The position numbers were made by a program, and so were the translations under genes. Shown one piece after another: positions 16,155 to 23,714 of a stretch of 64,000 nucleotides of DNA. Position 1 is the stretch's first letter, and each line of letters begins with the position of its first letter. The stretch comes from Streptomyces roseolilacinus (lineage in GTDB: Bacteria; Actinomycetota; Actinomycetes; Streptomycetales; Streptomycetaceae), in NCBI RefSeq assembly GCF_014649335.1, contig NZ_BMSV01000010.1:206266-270265 (forward strand), read 5' to 3'. The notes under the pieces were generated by a model. It was not told the DNA's origin. It did no database searches and saw only the letters and a list, made by a program, of their open reading frames with translations.

Positions 16155-17053
16155 GCACCCGTAAGCACACCGCGCTCCCGAAGGCCCGGATCCTCATCGA
16201 GGCACTGCCCTGGCTCACCCGCCACCACGGCAGGACGGTCGTCATCAAGTTCGGCGGCAACGCCATGGTCGACGACGCCCTGAAGGCGGCCTTCGCCCAG
16301 GACGTCGTCTTCCTCCGGCACGCCGGCCTCAAGCCCGTCGTCGTGCACGGCGGCGGCCCCCAGATCAGCGCCGCCCTCGACCGGCACGGCCTGGTCAGCG
16401 AGTTCAAGGCCGGCCTGCGCGTCACGACGCCCGAGGCGATGGACGTCGTACGGATGGTCCTCGCCGGCCAGGTCCAGCGCGAACTCGTCGGGCTGCTCAA
16501 CCAGCACGGCCCCCTCGCCGTCGGCCTGACCGGCGAGGACGCCCACACCATCACCGCCACCCGGCACCAGCCCCTCATCGACGGCGAGCCCGTCGACATC
16601 GGCCGCGTCGGGGAGATCACCGCCATCGACACGGGCGCCGTCGAGGCGCTCCTGGCCGACGGGCGCATCCCCGTCGTGTCGTCGATCGCCCGATCGGAGG
16701 ACGACGGACATGTCTACAACGTCAATGCTGATACGGCGGCTGCGGCACTCGCTGCGGCGCTGGGCGCCGAGACGCTGATGGTCCTCACCGACGTCGAGGG
16801 CCTCTACGAGGACTGGCCGAACAGCGACGAGGTCATCAGCCGCCTCACCGCCACCGAACTGGAGAAGCTCCTGCCCGAGCTGTCCAGCGGCATGGTCCCC
16901 AAGATGGAGGGCTGCCTCCACGCCGTACGCAACGGCGTCCACACCGCCCGCGTCATCGACGGGCGCGTCCAGCACGCGATCCTGCTGGAGATCTTCACCG
17001 ACGAGGGCATCGGCACCATGGTCGTCCCCGACGAGCAGGAGGCACCCGCATGA
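16151..17053 (+). CDS. argB: Acetylglutamate kinase
   Basis: 300 aa. Phosphorylates N-acetylglutamate; usually the arginine-feedback-controlled step. Amino-acid-kinase fold: VVIKFGGNAMVDD near the N-terminus, VVHGGGPQI substrate loop, LTGEDA, and NVNADTAAAALAAALGAE near the ATP site. The N-terminal helix preceding the kinase core (ALPKARILIEALPWLTRHHG) is the extension associated with arginine-sensitive hexameric enzymes, so feedback inhibition is likely. It overlaps argJ by 4 bases and argD by 4 bases. A short patch at about 16703-16757 uses A/T-ending codons (GGA CAT, AAT GCT GAT, GCA, GCT) unlike the rest of the gene. Confidence 0.97.
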   Translation: MSTRKHTALPKARILIEALPWLTRHHGRTVVIKFGGNAMVDDALKAAFAQDVVFLRHAGLKPVVVHGGGPQISAALDRHGLVSEFKAGLRVTTPEAMDVVRMVLAGQVQRELVGLLNQHGPLAVGLTGEDAHTITATRHQPLIDGEPVDIGRVGEITAIDTGAVEALLADGRIPVVSSIARSEDDGHVYNVNADTAAAALAAALGAETLMVLTDVEGLYEDWPNSDEVISRLTATELEKLLPELSSGMVPKMEGCLHAVRNGVHTARVIDGRVQHAILLEIFTDEGIGTMVVPDEQEAPA

Positions 17054-18243
17054 GCAACGAGCAGCTCACCCGGCGCTGGCGGTCCGCCCTCGCGGACAAC
17101 TACGGCACGCCCCGCCTCGCGCTCGTCCGCGGCGAGGGCACCCGCGTGTGGGACGCCGACGGCAAGGAGTACCTGGACTTCGTCGGCGGCATCGCGGTCA
17201 ACGCGCTCGGCCACGCCCACCCGGCGGTCGTCCGGGCGGTCGGCGAGCAGATCGCCTCCCTCTCCCACGTCTCCAACCTCTTCGTCGCCGAGCCGCCCGT
17301 CGCCCTCGCCGAACGGCTCCTGCAGCTGTTCGACCGGCAGGGACGGGTCTACCTCTGCAACTCGGGCGCCGAGGCCAACGAGGCCGCCTTCAAGATCGGG
17401 CGCCTGACGGGCCGCCGGCACATGGTCGCCACCACCGGCGGCTTCCACGGGCGCACCATGGGCGCCCTCGCCCTCACCGGCCAGCAGGGCAAGCGGGAGC
17501 CGTTCCACCCCCTCCCCGGCGACGTGACGCACGTCCCGTACGGCGACGCGGACGCCCTGCGGGCCGCCGTCACCACCGACACCGCCCTCGTCGTCATCGA
17601 GCCGATCCAGGGCGAGGTCGGCGTCGTCGTCCCGCCCCGGGGCTACCTGGAGGCGGCCCGCGAGATCACCCGCGCCACCGGCACCCTCCTCGTCCTCGAC
17701 GAGGTGCAGACCGGCGTCGGCCGCTGCGGCCACTGGTTCGAGCACCAGGCGCACGGCGTCGAGCCCGACGTGGTCACCCTCGCCAAGGGCCTCGGCGGCG
17801 GCCTCCCCCTCGGCGCGACCGTCGCGTTCGGCGCGGCGGCCGACCTCCTCAAGCCCGGCCACCACGGCTCCACGTTCGGCGGCAACCCCGTCGCCTGCGC
17901 CGCCGGACTCGCCGTCCTCGACACCCTCGCCGCGGACGGGAGCCTCGACCGGGTCAAGCGCCTCGGCGAGCGCCTGCGCGACGGGATCGAGGGCCTGGGG
18001 CACCCGCTGGTCTCCCACGTCCGCGGTGCGGGCCTCCTGCTGGGTATCGTGCTCACCGAGCCCCTCGCACCCCGGGTGCAGCAGGCGGCTCAGGACGCCG
18101 GCCTCCTGGTGAACGCGCCCGCCCCCGATGTCGTCCGGCTCATGCCGCCGCTGATCCTCGGGGACGACGACGCGGACGTGTTCCTCCGGGCGCTGCCCGG
18201 CGTCCTGGACGAGGCCAACGGGGAGAGACGAGCCGGAGAATGA
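17050..18243 (+). CDS. argD: Acetylornithine aminotransferase
   Basis: 397 aa. PLP-dependent class III transaminase making N-acetylornithine from the semialdehyde with glutamate. Motifs: LDFVGGIAVNALGHAHP, CNSGAEANEAAFKIGR, the PLP region VVIEPIQGEVGV, LVLDEVQTGVGR, and the Schiff-base lysine in TLAKGLGGGLPLGA (about residue 247). HGSTFGGNPVACAAG contacts the cofactor of the neighbouring subunit. ATG overlaps the argB stop. argR follows after 7 bases. Enzymes of this type often also act on succinyl-diaminopimelate in lysine synthesis; that is not testable here. Confidence 0.96.
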   Translation: MSNEQLTRRWRSALADNYGTPRLALVRGEGTRVWDADGKEYLDFVGGIAVNALGHAHPAVVRAVGEQIASLSHVSNLFVAEPPVALAERLLQLFDRQGRVYLCNSGAEANEAAFKIGRLTGRRHMVATTGGFHGRTMGALALTGQQGKREPFHPLPGDVTHVPYGDADALRAAVTTDTALVVIEPIQGEVGVVVPPRGYLEAAREITRATGTLLVLDEVQTGVGRCGHWFEHQAHGVEPDVVTLAKGLGGGLPLGATVAFGAAADLLKPGHHGSTFGGNPVACAAGLAVLDTLAADGSLDRVKRLGERLRDGIEGLGHPLVSHVRGAGLLLGIVLTEPLAPRVQQAAQDAGLLVNAPAPDVVRLMPPLILGDDDADVFLRALPGVLDEANGERRAGE

Positions 18244-18250
18244 CACAGCG

Positions 18251-18787
18251 ATGACCGAGCCGCAGGACAACGGCCACGGCGGCCCATCCGTACCGCAGAC
18301 CCGCACGGCGCGGCACCGCCGGATCGTGGACATCCTCAACCGGCAGCCGGTGCGCTCGCAGAGCCAGCTGGCCAAGCTCCTCGCGGACGACGGGCTGAGC
18401 GTCACCCAGGCGACGCTCAGCCGCGACCTCGACGAGCTGGGCGCGGTGAAGATCCGCAACACGGGCGGTGAGCTGATCTACGCCGTGCCGAGCGAGGGCG
18501 GCTTCCGTACGCCCCAGGCGCCGCTGGGCGAATCCGCGAAGGAGGAGCGCATGCGGCGGCTCTCCGGCGAACTCCTCATCTCCGCCGAGGCGTCCGCCAA
18601 CCTGGTCGTCCTGCGCACGCCGCCCGGAGCGGCCCAGTTCCTCGCCTCGGCCATCGACCAGGCGGAGCTCCACGCCATCCTCGGCACCATCGCGGGCGAC
18701 GACACGCTGCTGCTCATCTCCCGCGACCCGGCCGGCGGGCAGGCCCTCGCCGACCACCTGCTGCGCCTGGCGCAGAAGGAGCGCTGA
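18251..18787 (+). CDS. argR: Arginine repressor
   Basis: 178 aa. Hexameric arginine-responsive repressor of the arg regulon. N-terminal winged HTH (TARHRRIVDILNRQPVRSQSQLAKLLADDGLSVTQATLSRDLDELGAVKI) and C-terminal arginine-binding/oligomerisation domain with VVLRTPPGAAQFLASAIDQ and the ligand-binding GTIAGDDTLLLISRD. About 25 residues precede the HTH, slightly longer than in E. coli, as usual in streptomycetes. It is last gene of argCJBDR, so synthesis is autoregulated through the argC operator; a second ARG-box-like site lies before argG. Confidence 0.97.
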   Translation: MTEPQDNGHGGPSVPQTRTARHRRIVDILNRQPVRSQSQLAKLLADDGLSVTQATLSRDLDELGAVKIRNTGGELIYAVPSEGGFRTPQAPLGESAKEERMRRLSGELLISAEASANLVVLRTPPGAAQFLASAIDQAELHAILGTIAGDDTLLLISRDPAGGQALADHLLRLAQKER

Positions 18788-18808
18788 GGGCCGCCGCCCG
18801 TACGGCGC

Positions 18809-19501
18809 TCAGGCGCCCGCCCATCCGATGGAGATGCGCGGGCGCGCGGCCGGGCGGACCCACCGCAGGATGCGCTCCATCGCCTCCTCGGGGACCGACA
18901 CGCACCCGGCCGTCGCCCCCTTCCCGTGGACGTGGAGGAAGATGCCGGCGCCCCGGCCCCGCACCGGCCGGCGGTGGTTGTAGGCGATCACCAGGGCGTG
19001 GGCGTACTGCGCGCGGTACGCGACCAGGTGCTCGGCCTCCGACGCCCGGCAGTCCGCCGGCAGGGGCTCCACCCAGCGGTTGTACGAGCGCGACGCGTTG
19101 TCCTGGCACCACCACGACGCTTCCGTCACCCGCCGGTACGGGTACGCGGTGCCGGCCGGCGCGGGCTCGATGCCGAACGCGAACGGCAGCGCGTACACCC
19201 CGGTCGGCGTCGTCGACGTGCCCTGCCGCCGCCGGTCGCCCGGCACCAGCCCGCCCGCCCCGAACCGGGCCGGGGCCGACCCGACGCGGACCCAGCCGCG
19301 GCCGCCGCGCCGCTCCCACCAGGTGACCGTCCCGGACGTGGCGCGCGCGGAGGGCGCCACGGCGGTGATCAGCTGGCTGCCGGTCCCCGCGCCGGACCCC
19401 GCGCCGGGCCCCGGCGCGGGCGGTGGCGGGGCGTCGGCGCGGGCGGGGGAGTGGGCGGGCAGGAGGAGCAGGGCGGCGGCGAGGACGAGACCGGGGCGCA
19501 T
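18809..19501 (-). CDS. Secreted L,D-transpeptidase-like (YkuD) protein
   Basis: 230 aa. A signal peptide (MRPGLVLAAALLLLPAHSPARADA) and a Pro/Gly-rich linker precede a YkuD-type catalytic domain with GTSTTPTGVYALPFAFG and the active-site segment GIFLHVHGKGATAGCVSVPEEAMERIL, containing His and Cys. Such enzymes form 3-3 crosslinks in peptidoglycan or anchor proteins. The variant ending WVRPAARPRISIGWA is common among actinobacterial exported YkuD proteins that lack LysM domains. It is convergent with argR (21 bases between stops) and unrelated to arginine synthesis. Confidence 0.87.
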   Translation of the reverse strand: MRPGLVLAAALLLLPAHSPARADAPPPPAPGPGAGSGAGTGSQLITAVAPSARATSGTVTWWERRGGRGWVRVGSAPARFGAGGLVPGDRRRQGTSTTPTGVYALPFAFGIEPAPAGTAYPYRRVTEASWWCQDNASRSYNRWVEPLPADCRASEAEHLVAYRAQYAHALVIAYNHRRPVRGRGAGIFLHVHGKGATAGCVSVPEEAMERILRWVRPAARPRISIGWAGA

Positions 19502-19528
19502 GCCCCGACGGTAAGGCGGCCTTGCCCG

Positions 19529-20131
19529 TCAGCGCGCCCCCGGCGGGTCCGTCCGGGGCGGCAGGGGCAGCGGGAGGGCCGGCAGGCCGTCGAGGCTCCG
19601 CCCGACGTGCTCCTTCTTCGCGCAGTACGCGGCGAACTCCTCGTCCGACTTCCGGGCGAAGTACTCGGCGTGCTGGGTGCGCTCCTCCCGGTACTCCATG
19701 TACGGCACGGCGAAGCCGCACGAGTCGCTGACGCGCCGCGCCCGCACGACGACGATCGCCCGCGCCGACGGCCCGTCCGCGCCCTCGAAGCACCCGATGT
19801 ACTCGCCCCAACGCGGGTCGTCCCGGAAGATCGCCTCCCCGGTCCCGTGCACCCGCAGGATCTTCGGCGGGCCGCTGAACGCGCACCACATCAGGGTGAT
19901 CCGCCCGTTGCCCGGCTCGCGCAGGTGGGCGAGGGTCTCGGCGCCGCTGCCGCCGAAGTCCAGGTAGGCCAGGGTCTGCTCGTCGAGCACGACGAGGGTG
20001 CCCTTGCGGCCCTTGGGGGAGAGGTTGACGTGCCCGTCGCCCGCCAGCGGGGCGGTGGCGGTGAAGAAGACGGGCTGCTCCTCGATGAACGCCCGTATCC
20101 GGCCTTCGATTGCTGCATAGCGCTGTCCCAT
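19529..20131 (-). CDS. Pyridoxamine 5'-phosphate oxidase-like flavin protein
   Basis: 200 aa, split-barrel flavin-binding fold. Marks: IEEQPVFFTATAPLAGDGHVNLSPKG, LDEQTLAYLDFGGSGAETLAHLREPGNGRITLMWCAF, and GPPKILRVHGTG. This matches the PNPOx-like group including general stress proteins and F420-dependent reductases rather than PdxH itself. The C-terminal half (MEYREERTQHAEYFARKSDEEFAAYCAKKE) is helical. The protein is cytosolic, cofactor (FMN or F420) not decided. It is divergent from argG; the gene starts about 46 bases from the argG -35, so promoters may interfere. Its stop is close to the LDT start (27 bases), suggesting cotranscription. Confidence 0.85.
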   Translation of the reverse strand: MGQRYAAIEGRIRAFIEEQPVFFTATAPLAGDGHVNLSPKGRKGTLVVLDEQTLAYLDFGGSGAETLAHLREPGNGRITLMWCAFSGPPKILRVHGTGEAIFRDDPRWGEYIGCFEGADGPSARAIVVVRARRVSDSCGFAVPYMEYREERTQHAEYFARKSDEEFAAYCAKKEHVGRSLDGLPALPLPLPPRTDPPGAR

Positions 20132-20176
20132 GGGCGGATTATCGCCGCCGGGGCCGCCGGGCGGGGCGCGCCCGCG

Positions 20177-20213
20177 TTGACAAAACATACGGAGGTCTGC
20201 ATAGTTATACCCA
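20177..20213 (+). promoter_or_regulatory. argG promoter with ARG-box-like operator
   Basis: A consensus -35 TTGACA (20177-20182), 17 bases, and CATAGT (20200-20205) form a promoter 37 bases before the argG GTG. TCTGCATAGTTATACCCA (20196-20213) resembles an ARG box and covers the -10, as expected for ArgR repression. A further TGGATGCACC lies at 20219-20228 before the ribosome site AAGGAG. Confidence 0.7.
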
Positions 20214-20242
20214 TCGTTGGATGCACCGCTAAGGAGAAACCC

Positions 20243-21436
20243 GTGACCGAGCGCGTCGTACTCGCCTACTCGGGCGGCCTTGACACCTCCGTCGCCATCG
20301 GCTGGATCGCCGAGGAGACGGGCGCCGAGGTCATCGCCGTCGCCGTGGACGTCGGCCAGGGCGGCGAGGACCTGGACGTGATCCGCAAGCGCGCGCTCGC
20401 GTGCGGCGCGGTCGAGGCCGAGGTCGCGGACGCCAAGGACGAGTTCGCCGACGAGTACTGCCTCCCGGCCATCAAGGCCAACGCCCTCTACATGGACCGG
20501 TACCCGCTGGTCTCGGCGCTCTCCCGGCCGGCGATCGTCAAGCACCTCGTCGCCGCCGCGAAGAAGCACGGCGCCTCCGTCGTCGCCCACGGCTGCACCG
20601 GCAAGGGCAACGACCAGGTCCGCTTCGAGGCCGGCATCGCCGCGCTCGGCCCCGACCTGAAGTGCATCGCCCCGGTCCGGGACTACGCGATGACCCGCGA
20701 CAAGGCCATCGCGTTCGCCGAGAGGGCCGACCTGCCGATCGCCACCACCAAGAAGTCCCCGTACTCCATCGACCAGAACGTCTTCGGCCGGGCCGTCGAG
20801 ACGGGCTTCCTGGAGGACATCTGGAACGCGCCGATCGAGGACATCTACGACTACACCTCCAACCCGGCCGAGCCGCGCGAGGCCGACGAGGTCGTCGTCA
20901 CCTTCAAGGAGGGCGTCCCGGTCGCCCTCGACGGCAGGCCCGTCACGGTCCTCCAGGCCATCCAGCAGCTCAACGAGCGGGCCGGCGCCCAGGGCATCGG
21001 CCGGATCGACATGGTCGAGGACCGGCTCGTCGGCATCAAGTCCCGCGAGGTGTACGAGGCCCCCGGCGCGATCGCGCTGATCACCGCCCACCAGGAGCTG
21101 GAGAACGTCACCGTCGAGCGCGAACTGGCCCGGTACAAGCGGCAGGTCGAGCAGCGCTGGGGCGAGCTGGTCTACGACGGCCTGTGGTTCTCCCCGCTGA
21201 AGCGGGCCCTGGACGGCTTCATCGACGAGGCCAACCAGCACGTCACCGGCGACGTCCGGATGACCCTGCACGGCGGCCGGGCGGTCGTCACGGGCCGCAG
21301 GTCCGAGGAGTCGCTGTACGACTTCAACCTCGCCACGTACGACACGGGCGACACCTTCGACCAGTCCAAGGCCCAGGGCTTCATCGACATCTTCAGCCTC
21401 TCGGCGAAGATCGCCGCCAAGCGCGACCTGGTCTGA
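20243..21436 (+). CDS. argG: Argininosuccinate synthase
   Basis: 397 aa. ATP-dependent condensation of citrulline and aspartate. The N-type PP-loop is VVLAYSGGLDTSVAIGWI; further family blocks are YPLVSALSRPAIVKHLV, AHGCTGKGNDQVRFE, the PYSIDQNVFGR-type loop (KKSPYSIDQNVFGRAVE) and LYDFNLATYDTGDTFDQS. Full length. GTG 20243 follows AAGGAGAAACCC. argG has its own ARG-box promoter and is followed after 113 bases by argH, with a hairpin between that could attenuate readthrough. Confidence 0.97.
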   Translation: MTERVVLAYSGGLDTSVAIGWIAEETGAEVIAVAVDVGQGGEDLDVIRKRALACGAVEAEVADAKDEFADEYCLPAIKANALYMDRYPLVSALSRPAIVKHLVAAAKKHGASVVAHGCTGKGNDQVRFEAGIAALGPDLKCIAPVRDYAMTRDKAIAFAERADLPIATTKKSPYSIDQNVFGRAVETGFLEDIWNAPIEDIYDYTSNPAEPREADEVVVTFKEGVPVALDGRPVTVLQAIQQLNERAGAQGIGRIDMVEDRLVGIKSREVYEAPGAIALITAHQELENVTVERELARYKRQVEQRWGELVYDGLWFSPLKRALDGFIDEANQHVTGDVRMTLHGGRAVVTGRRSEESLYDFNLATYDTGDTFDQSKAQGFIDIFSLSAKIAAKRDLV

Positions 21437-21470
21437 TCGCGGCCCGTCCGACACCGCACCGGCACCACCC

Positions 21471-21511
21471 GCGTCCGCCTCCCCGCCTCCTGCGCGCAGG
21501 GAGGCGGACGC
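21471..21511 (+). terminator. Hairpin between argG and argH
   Basis: A perfect 13-bp stem GCGTCCGCCTCCC (21471-21483) pairs with 21499-21511 across a 15-base loop, with no T-tract. It may be a partial terminator or an mRNA processing/stability element separating argG and argH. Confidence 0.6.
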
Positions 21512-21549
21512 GCATCCGCACACCGATCCCTCCCGAGGAGCTTTACGCA

Positions 21550-22980
21550 GTGAGCAGCAACAACGGTGACGTCCGGCTCTGGGGCGGCCGGTTCGCCGAC
21601 GGCCCGGCCGAGGCGCTGGCGAAACTCTCCGCGTCCGTCCACTTCGACTGGCGGCTCGCCCCGTACGACATCGCCGGGTCCCGCGCCCACGCACGGGTGC
21701 TGCACCGGGCGGGGCTCCTCACCGAGGACGAGCTGACCCGCATGCTGGCCGGGCTCGACCTGCTGGAGCGGGACGTCGCGTCCGGCGCCTTCGTCGGCAC
21801 CGTCGCGGACGAGGACGTCCACACCGCCCTGGAGCGCGGCCTGCTGGAGCGGCTCGGCCCCGAGCTGGGCGGCAAGCTGCGCGCCGGCCGGTCGCGCAAC
21901 GACCAGGTGGCCACGTTGTTCCGGATGTACCTGCGCGACCACGCCCGGATCATCGGCGGCCTCCTCGCGGACCTGCAGGACGCCCTCGTCGGCCTCGCGC
22001 AGGCGCACCCGGACGTCGCGATGCCGGGCCGCACGCACCTCCAGCACGCCCAGCCGGTGCTCTTCGCCCACCACGTCCTCGCGCACGTGCAGGCCCTGTC
22101 GCGGGACGCGGAGCGGCTGCGCCAGTGGGACAAGCGCACGGCCGTCTCGCCGTACGGCTCCGGCGCGCTCGCCGGGTCCTCCCTCGGGCTCGACCCGGAG
22201 GCCGTCGCCCGGGACCTGGGCTTCGAGAACGGCAGCGTGGGCAACTCGATCGACGGCACCGCGTCGCGGGACTTCGCCGCGGAGTTCGCGTTCATCACGG
22301 CGATGATCGGGGTGAACCTGTCGCGGATCGCGGAGGAGGTCATCATCTGGAACACGAAGGAGTTCTCCTTCGTCACCCTCCACGACGCCTTCTCGACCGG
22401 CTCGTCGATCATGCCGCAGAAGAAGAACCCGGACATCGCGGAGCTGGCGCGCGGCAAGTCGGGCCGCCTCATCGGCAACCTGACCGGCCTGCTGGCCACG
22501 CTGAAGGCGCTGCCCCTCGCCTACAACCGGGACCTCCAGGAGGACAAGGAGCCGGTCTTCGACTCCTGCGACCAGCTGGAGGTGCTGCTGCCGGCGTTCA
22601 CCGGGATGATGGCCACCCTCACGGTGAACCGGGAGCGCATGGAGGAGCTGGCCCCGGCCGGGTTCTCGCTCGCGACGGACATCGCGGAGTGGCTGGTCAG
22701 GCAGGGCGTGCCGTTCCGGGTGGCGCACGAGGTCGCGGGCGAGTGCGTGAAGGTCGCCGAGTCGGAGGGCAAGGAGCTGGACGGCCTCACGGACGAGCAG
22801 TTCGCGAAGATCTCCGAGCACCTGACGCCCGAGGTCCGCACGGTCCTCGACGTCCCCGGCGCGCTGGCCTCCCGCAGCGGCCGCGGCGGCACGGCCCCCT
22901 CGGCGGTGGCGACCCAGCTGGCCGAGCTGAAGGCCGACCTGGTCATCCAGCACGCCTGGGCGGACGCCGGGAGGAAGTGA
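21550..22980 (+). CDS. argH: Argininosuccinate lyase
   Basis: 476 aa. Splits argininosuccinate to arginine and fumarate; fumarase/aspartase superfamily homotetramer. Start MSSNNGDVRLWGGRFADGPAE is typical. Conserved regions: VADEDVHTALERGL, GRSRNDQVATLFRMYLRD, PGRTHLQHAQPVLFAHH, and the catalytic-serine flexible loop GSSIMPQKKNPDIAELARGKSGR. GTG 21550 follows CCCGAGGAGCTTTAC. It completes the pathway and is terminated by a clear hairpin at 23033-23058. Confidence 0.97.
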   Translation: MSSNNGDVRLWGGRFADGPAEALAKLSASVHFDWRLAPYDIAGSRAHARVLHRAGLLTEDELTRMLAGLDLLERDVASGAFVGTVADEDVHTALERGLLERLGPELGGKLRAGRSRNDQVATLFRMYLRDHARIIGGLLADLQDALVGLAQAHPDVAMPGRTHLQHAQPVLFAHHVLAHVQALSRDAERLRQWDKRTAVSPYGSGALAGSSLGLDPEAVARDLGFENGSVGNSIDGTASRDFAAEFAFITAMIGVNLSRIAEEVIIWNTKEFSFVTLHDAFSTGSSIMPQKKNPDIAELARGKSGRLIGNLTGLLATLKALPLAYNRDLQEDKEPVFDSCDQLEVLLPAFTGMMATLTVNRERMEELAPAGFSLATDIAEWLVRQGVPFRVAHEVAGECVKVAESEGKELDGLTDEQFAKISEHLTPEVRTVLDVPGALASRSGRGGTAPSAVATQLAELKADLVIQHAWADAGRK

Positions 22981-23032
22981 CCCCCGGGGCCCTCGGCGCC
23001 CCTCGACCCGCCCGCGGCCAGGACCGCGTCCC

Positions 23033-23058
23033 CCGAAGGCCCCGCGAGGGGCCTTCGG
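23033..23058 (+). terminator. Terminator after argH
   Basis: CCGAAGGCCCC (23033-23043), loop GCGA, GGGGCCTTCGG (23048-23058): 11-bp perfect stem 52 bases after the argH stop. Confidence 0.8.
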
Positions 23059-23128
23059 TGCGTTCCGGGCGCGCGGCGGGCGGGCGTGGCGCCCCGACCT
23101 CTCAGCGGTGATCTCATCATTTTTCATA

Positions 23129-23146
23129 TGAGACGTTTTTGTCTCA
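23129..23146. promoter_or_regulatory. Palindromic operator candidate upstream of tetR-type gene
   Basis: TGAGAC-gttttt-GTCTCA is a perfect 6-bp palindrome with 6-base spacer in an AT-rich patch unlike the surroundings. Additional GTCTCA (23161-23166) and ATCTCA half-sites flank it. TATGGT (23154-23159) could be a -10 giving a start at the ATG (leaderless). This is the likely autoregulatory site of the TetR protein. Confidence 0.6.
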
Positions 23147-23165
23147 CCGGGGTTATGGTTGTCTC

Positions 23166-23714
23166 ATGAGTGTGGATCGTGACCAGGTACTGCGCGCCGC
23201 CGCCGCGCTGCTCTCGCGCAAGTCGACCGCCACCATGGACGAGGTCGCCCGGGCCGCCGGGATCGGACGGGCGACGCTGCACCGGCACTTCGCCGGACGG
23301 GAGGCGCTGGTCAGAGCGCTGGAGGAGCGGGGGATCCAGGAGATCGAGGCGGCCCTCGACGCCGCCCGGCTCGACGACGGCACCGCCGAGGAGGCCCTGC
23401 GGCGGCTGATCGCCGGGGTGGAGCCGGCCGCCGGACTGCTGTCGTTCCTCGTCACCGAGAACCAGCTCTTCGAGGGCGAGGTCAACGAAGGCTGGTCCCG
23501 GCTGGACGCCCGCGTCTCTGCGCTGTTCCGGCGCGGCCAGGAACGGGGCGAGTTCCGGTTCGACCTGACCCCCGCCTGGCTGACGGAGGCGCTCTACGGC
23601 CTCGTCGGCAGCTGCGCCTGGGCCGTCCAGGACGGACGGGTCGCCGGCAAGGACTTCCAGTACATGATCGTCGAGTTGCTGCTCGGCGGAGCGCGCAGGA
23701 GCGTGGAGAAGTGA
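23166..23714 (+). CDS. TetR-family transcriptional regulator
   Basis: 182 aa. N-terminal HTH: VLRAAAALLSRKSTATMDEVARAAGIGRATLHRHFAGREALVRAL (about 7-52), the classical TetR pattern. The C-terminal ligand-binding helices (VEPAAGLLSFLVTENQLFEG; LTPAWLTEALYGLVGSCAWAVQDG) are not diagnostic of a ligand. ATG 23166 directly follows a GTCTCA half-site; an in-frame start at 23139 would put codons through the palindrome, so the later ATG is preferred. The stop overlaps the downstream MFS gene (GTGA), so regulator and pump are co-translated; the expected model is autorepression relieved by the pump substrate. Confidence 0.9.
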   Translation: MSVDRDQVLRAAAALLSRKSTATMDEVARAAGIGRATLHRHFAGREALVRALEERGIQEIEAALDAARLDDGTAEEALRRLIAGVEPAAGLLSFLVTENQLFEGEVNEGWSRLDARVSALFRRGQERGEFRFDLTPAWLTEALYGLVGSCAWAVQDGRVAGKDFQYMIVELLLGGARRSVEK

